Of a stretch of 64,000 bases of DNA, positions 63,944 through 64,000 are shown in pieces. The number at the start of each line of letters is the position of its first letter. The first letter of the stretch is position 1. The DNA is from an endosymbiont of Escarpia spicata (GTDB lineage: Bacteria; Pseudomonadota; Gammaproteobacteria; Chromatiales; Chromatiaceae), in contig QFXE01000001.1 of NCBI GenBank assembly GCA_003349915.1, forward strand, positions 1 through 64,000, in the 5' to 3' direction. Under the pieces are notes generated by a model, which searched no databases, was not told the DNA's origin, and saw only the letters and a list, made by a program, of their open reading frames with translations. The translations under genes were made by a program, and so were the position numbers.

Positions 63944-64000
63944 GGCCTGCCTGGGAGACTTCCGGGTTGCACAGGCCCGAATCAGGCCGTAACATTCCCG

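Noticed and set aside
1-64000. CRISPR array, prophage or toxin-antitoxin module
   Set aside because: No regularly spaced repeats, no structural phage genes and no recognisable toxin-antitoxin pair were seen.

Overview
The window looks like ordinary chromosome of a free-living or symbiotic gammaproteobacterium. Gene order supports this: mfd next to a CsiV-family gene, the block rsgA ... orn ... queG-nnr-tsaE-ami-mutL-miaA, cvpA-purF, and FmdB-DUF502 at the right edge (normally followed by aspS). A YeeE/YedE sulfur-compound transporter, an octaheme HAO-family cytochrome, a small c-type cytochrome and a lateral or polar flagellar motor (PomA/PomB type) fit a motile, sulfur-using, respiratorily flexible lineage such as the Chromatiales/Sedimenticola-like group. 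That lineage assignment is inference from gene content only. No prophage, CRISPR array, toxin-antitoxin pair or intact transposase was found.

Layout. 1-2.6 kb: a truncated PAS membrane sensor and a REC-PP2C-HATPase regulator on the minus strand. 2.6-6.4 kb: a divergent Mla/MCE-type lipid transport operon (STAS-permease, ATPase, MCE protein, lipoprotein). 6.5-11 kb: csiV and mfd on the minus strand, separated by an inverted-repeat element. 11.4-12.9 kb: octaheme cytochrome with an FNR-like box and a strong terminator. 13-16.6 kb: repeats, a BamE-like secreted protein, a TPR protein and an EF-G-like GTPase. 16.7-25 kb: dinB, a COG3146 acyltransferase, the YeeE transporter, mazG, a Nudix enzyme and prc. 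25-30 kb: an MCP with a FliA promoter, gshA, then metZ behind a structured leader, and a methyltransferase. 30-33.7 kb: glycine-zipper protein, PepSY/response regulator/kinase trio and a small secreted protein. 33.6-45.8 kb: the rsgA-to-miaA housekeeping block, which here is not followed by hfq. 46-52.7 kb: accessory stretch with unrecognised membrane genes, a DMT transporter, a Na/Pi cotransporter broken by a frame-changing deletion, and a gene-poor region ending at tRNA-Val. 52.9-59 kb: gltX, glnS, tRNA-Ala, cvpA, purF. 59-64 kb: an SDR, motA/motB behind a FliA promoter, a PilZ protein, a small conserved protein, FmdB-like and DUF502 proteins.

The most informative non-routine signals are: two sigma-28 promoter matches (MCP and motAB) tying these genes to one flagellar regulon; the Na/Pi cotransporter lesion; a 24-codon ORF tiling between two mla genes with ATGA overlaps at both ends; a predicted lipoprotein with a C-terminal membrane helix that could span the periplasm; several families of REP-like or MITE-like inverted repeats; and the hairpin-rich leader of metZ. 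I did not find a clearly new defence or metabolic system; the candidates above are the best leads.
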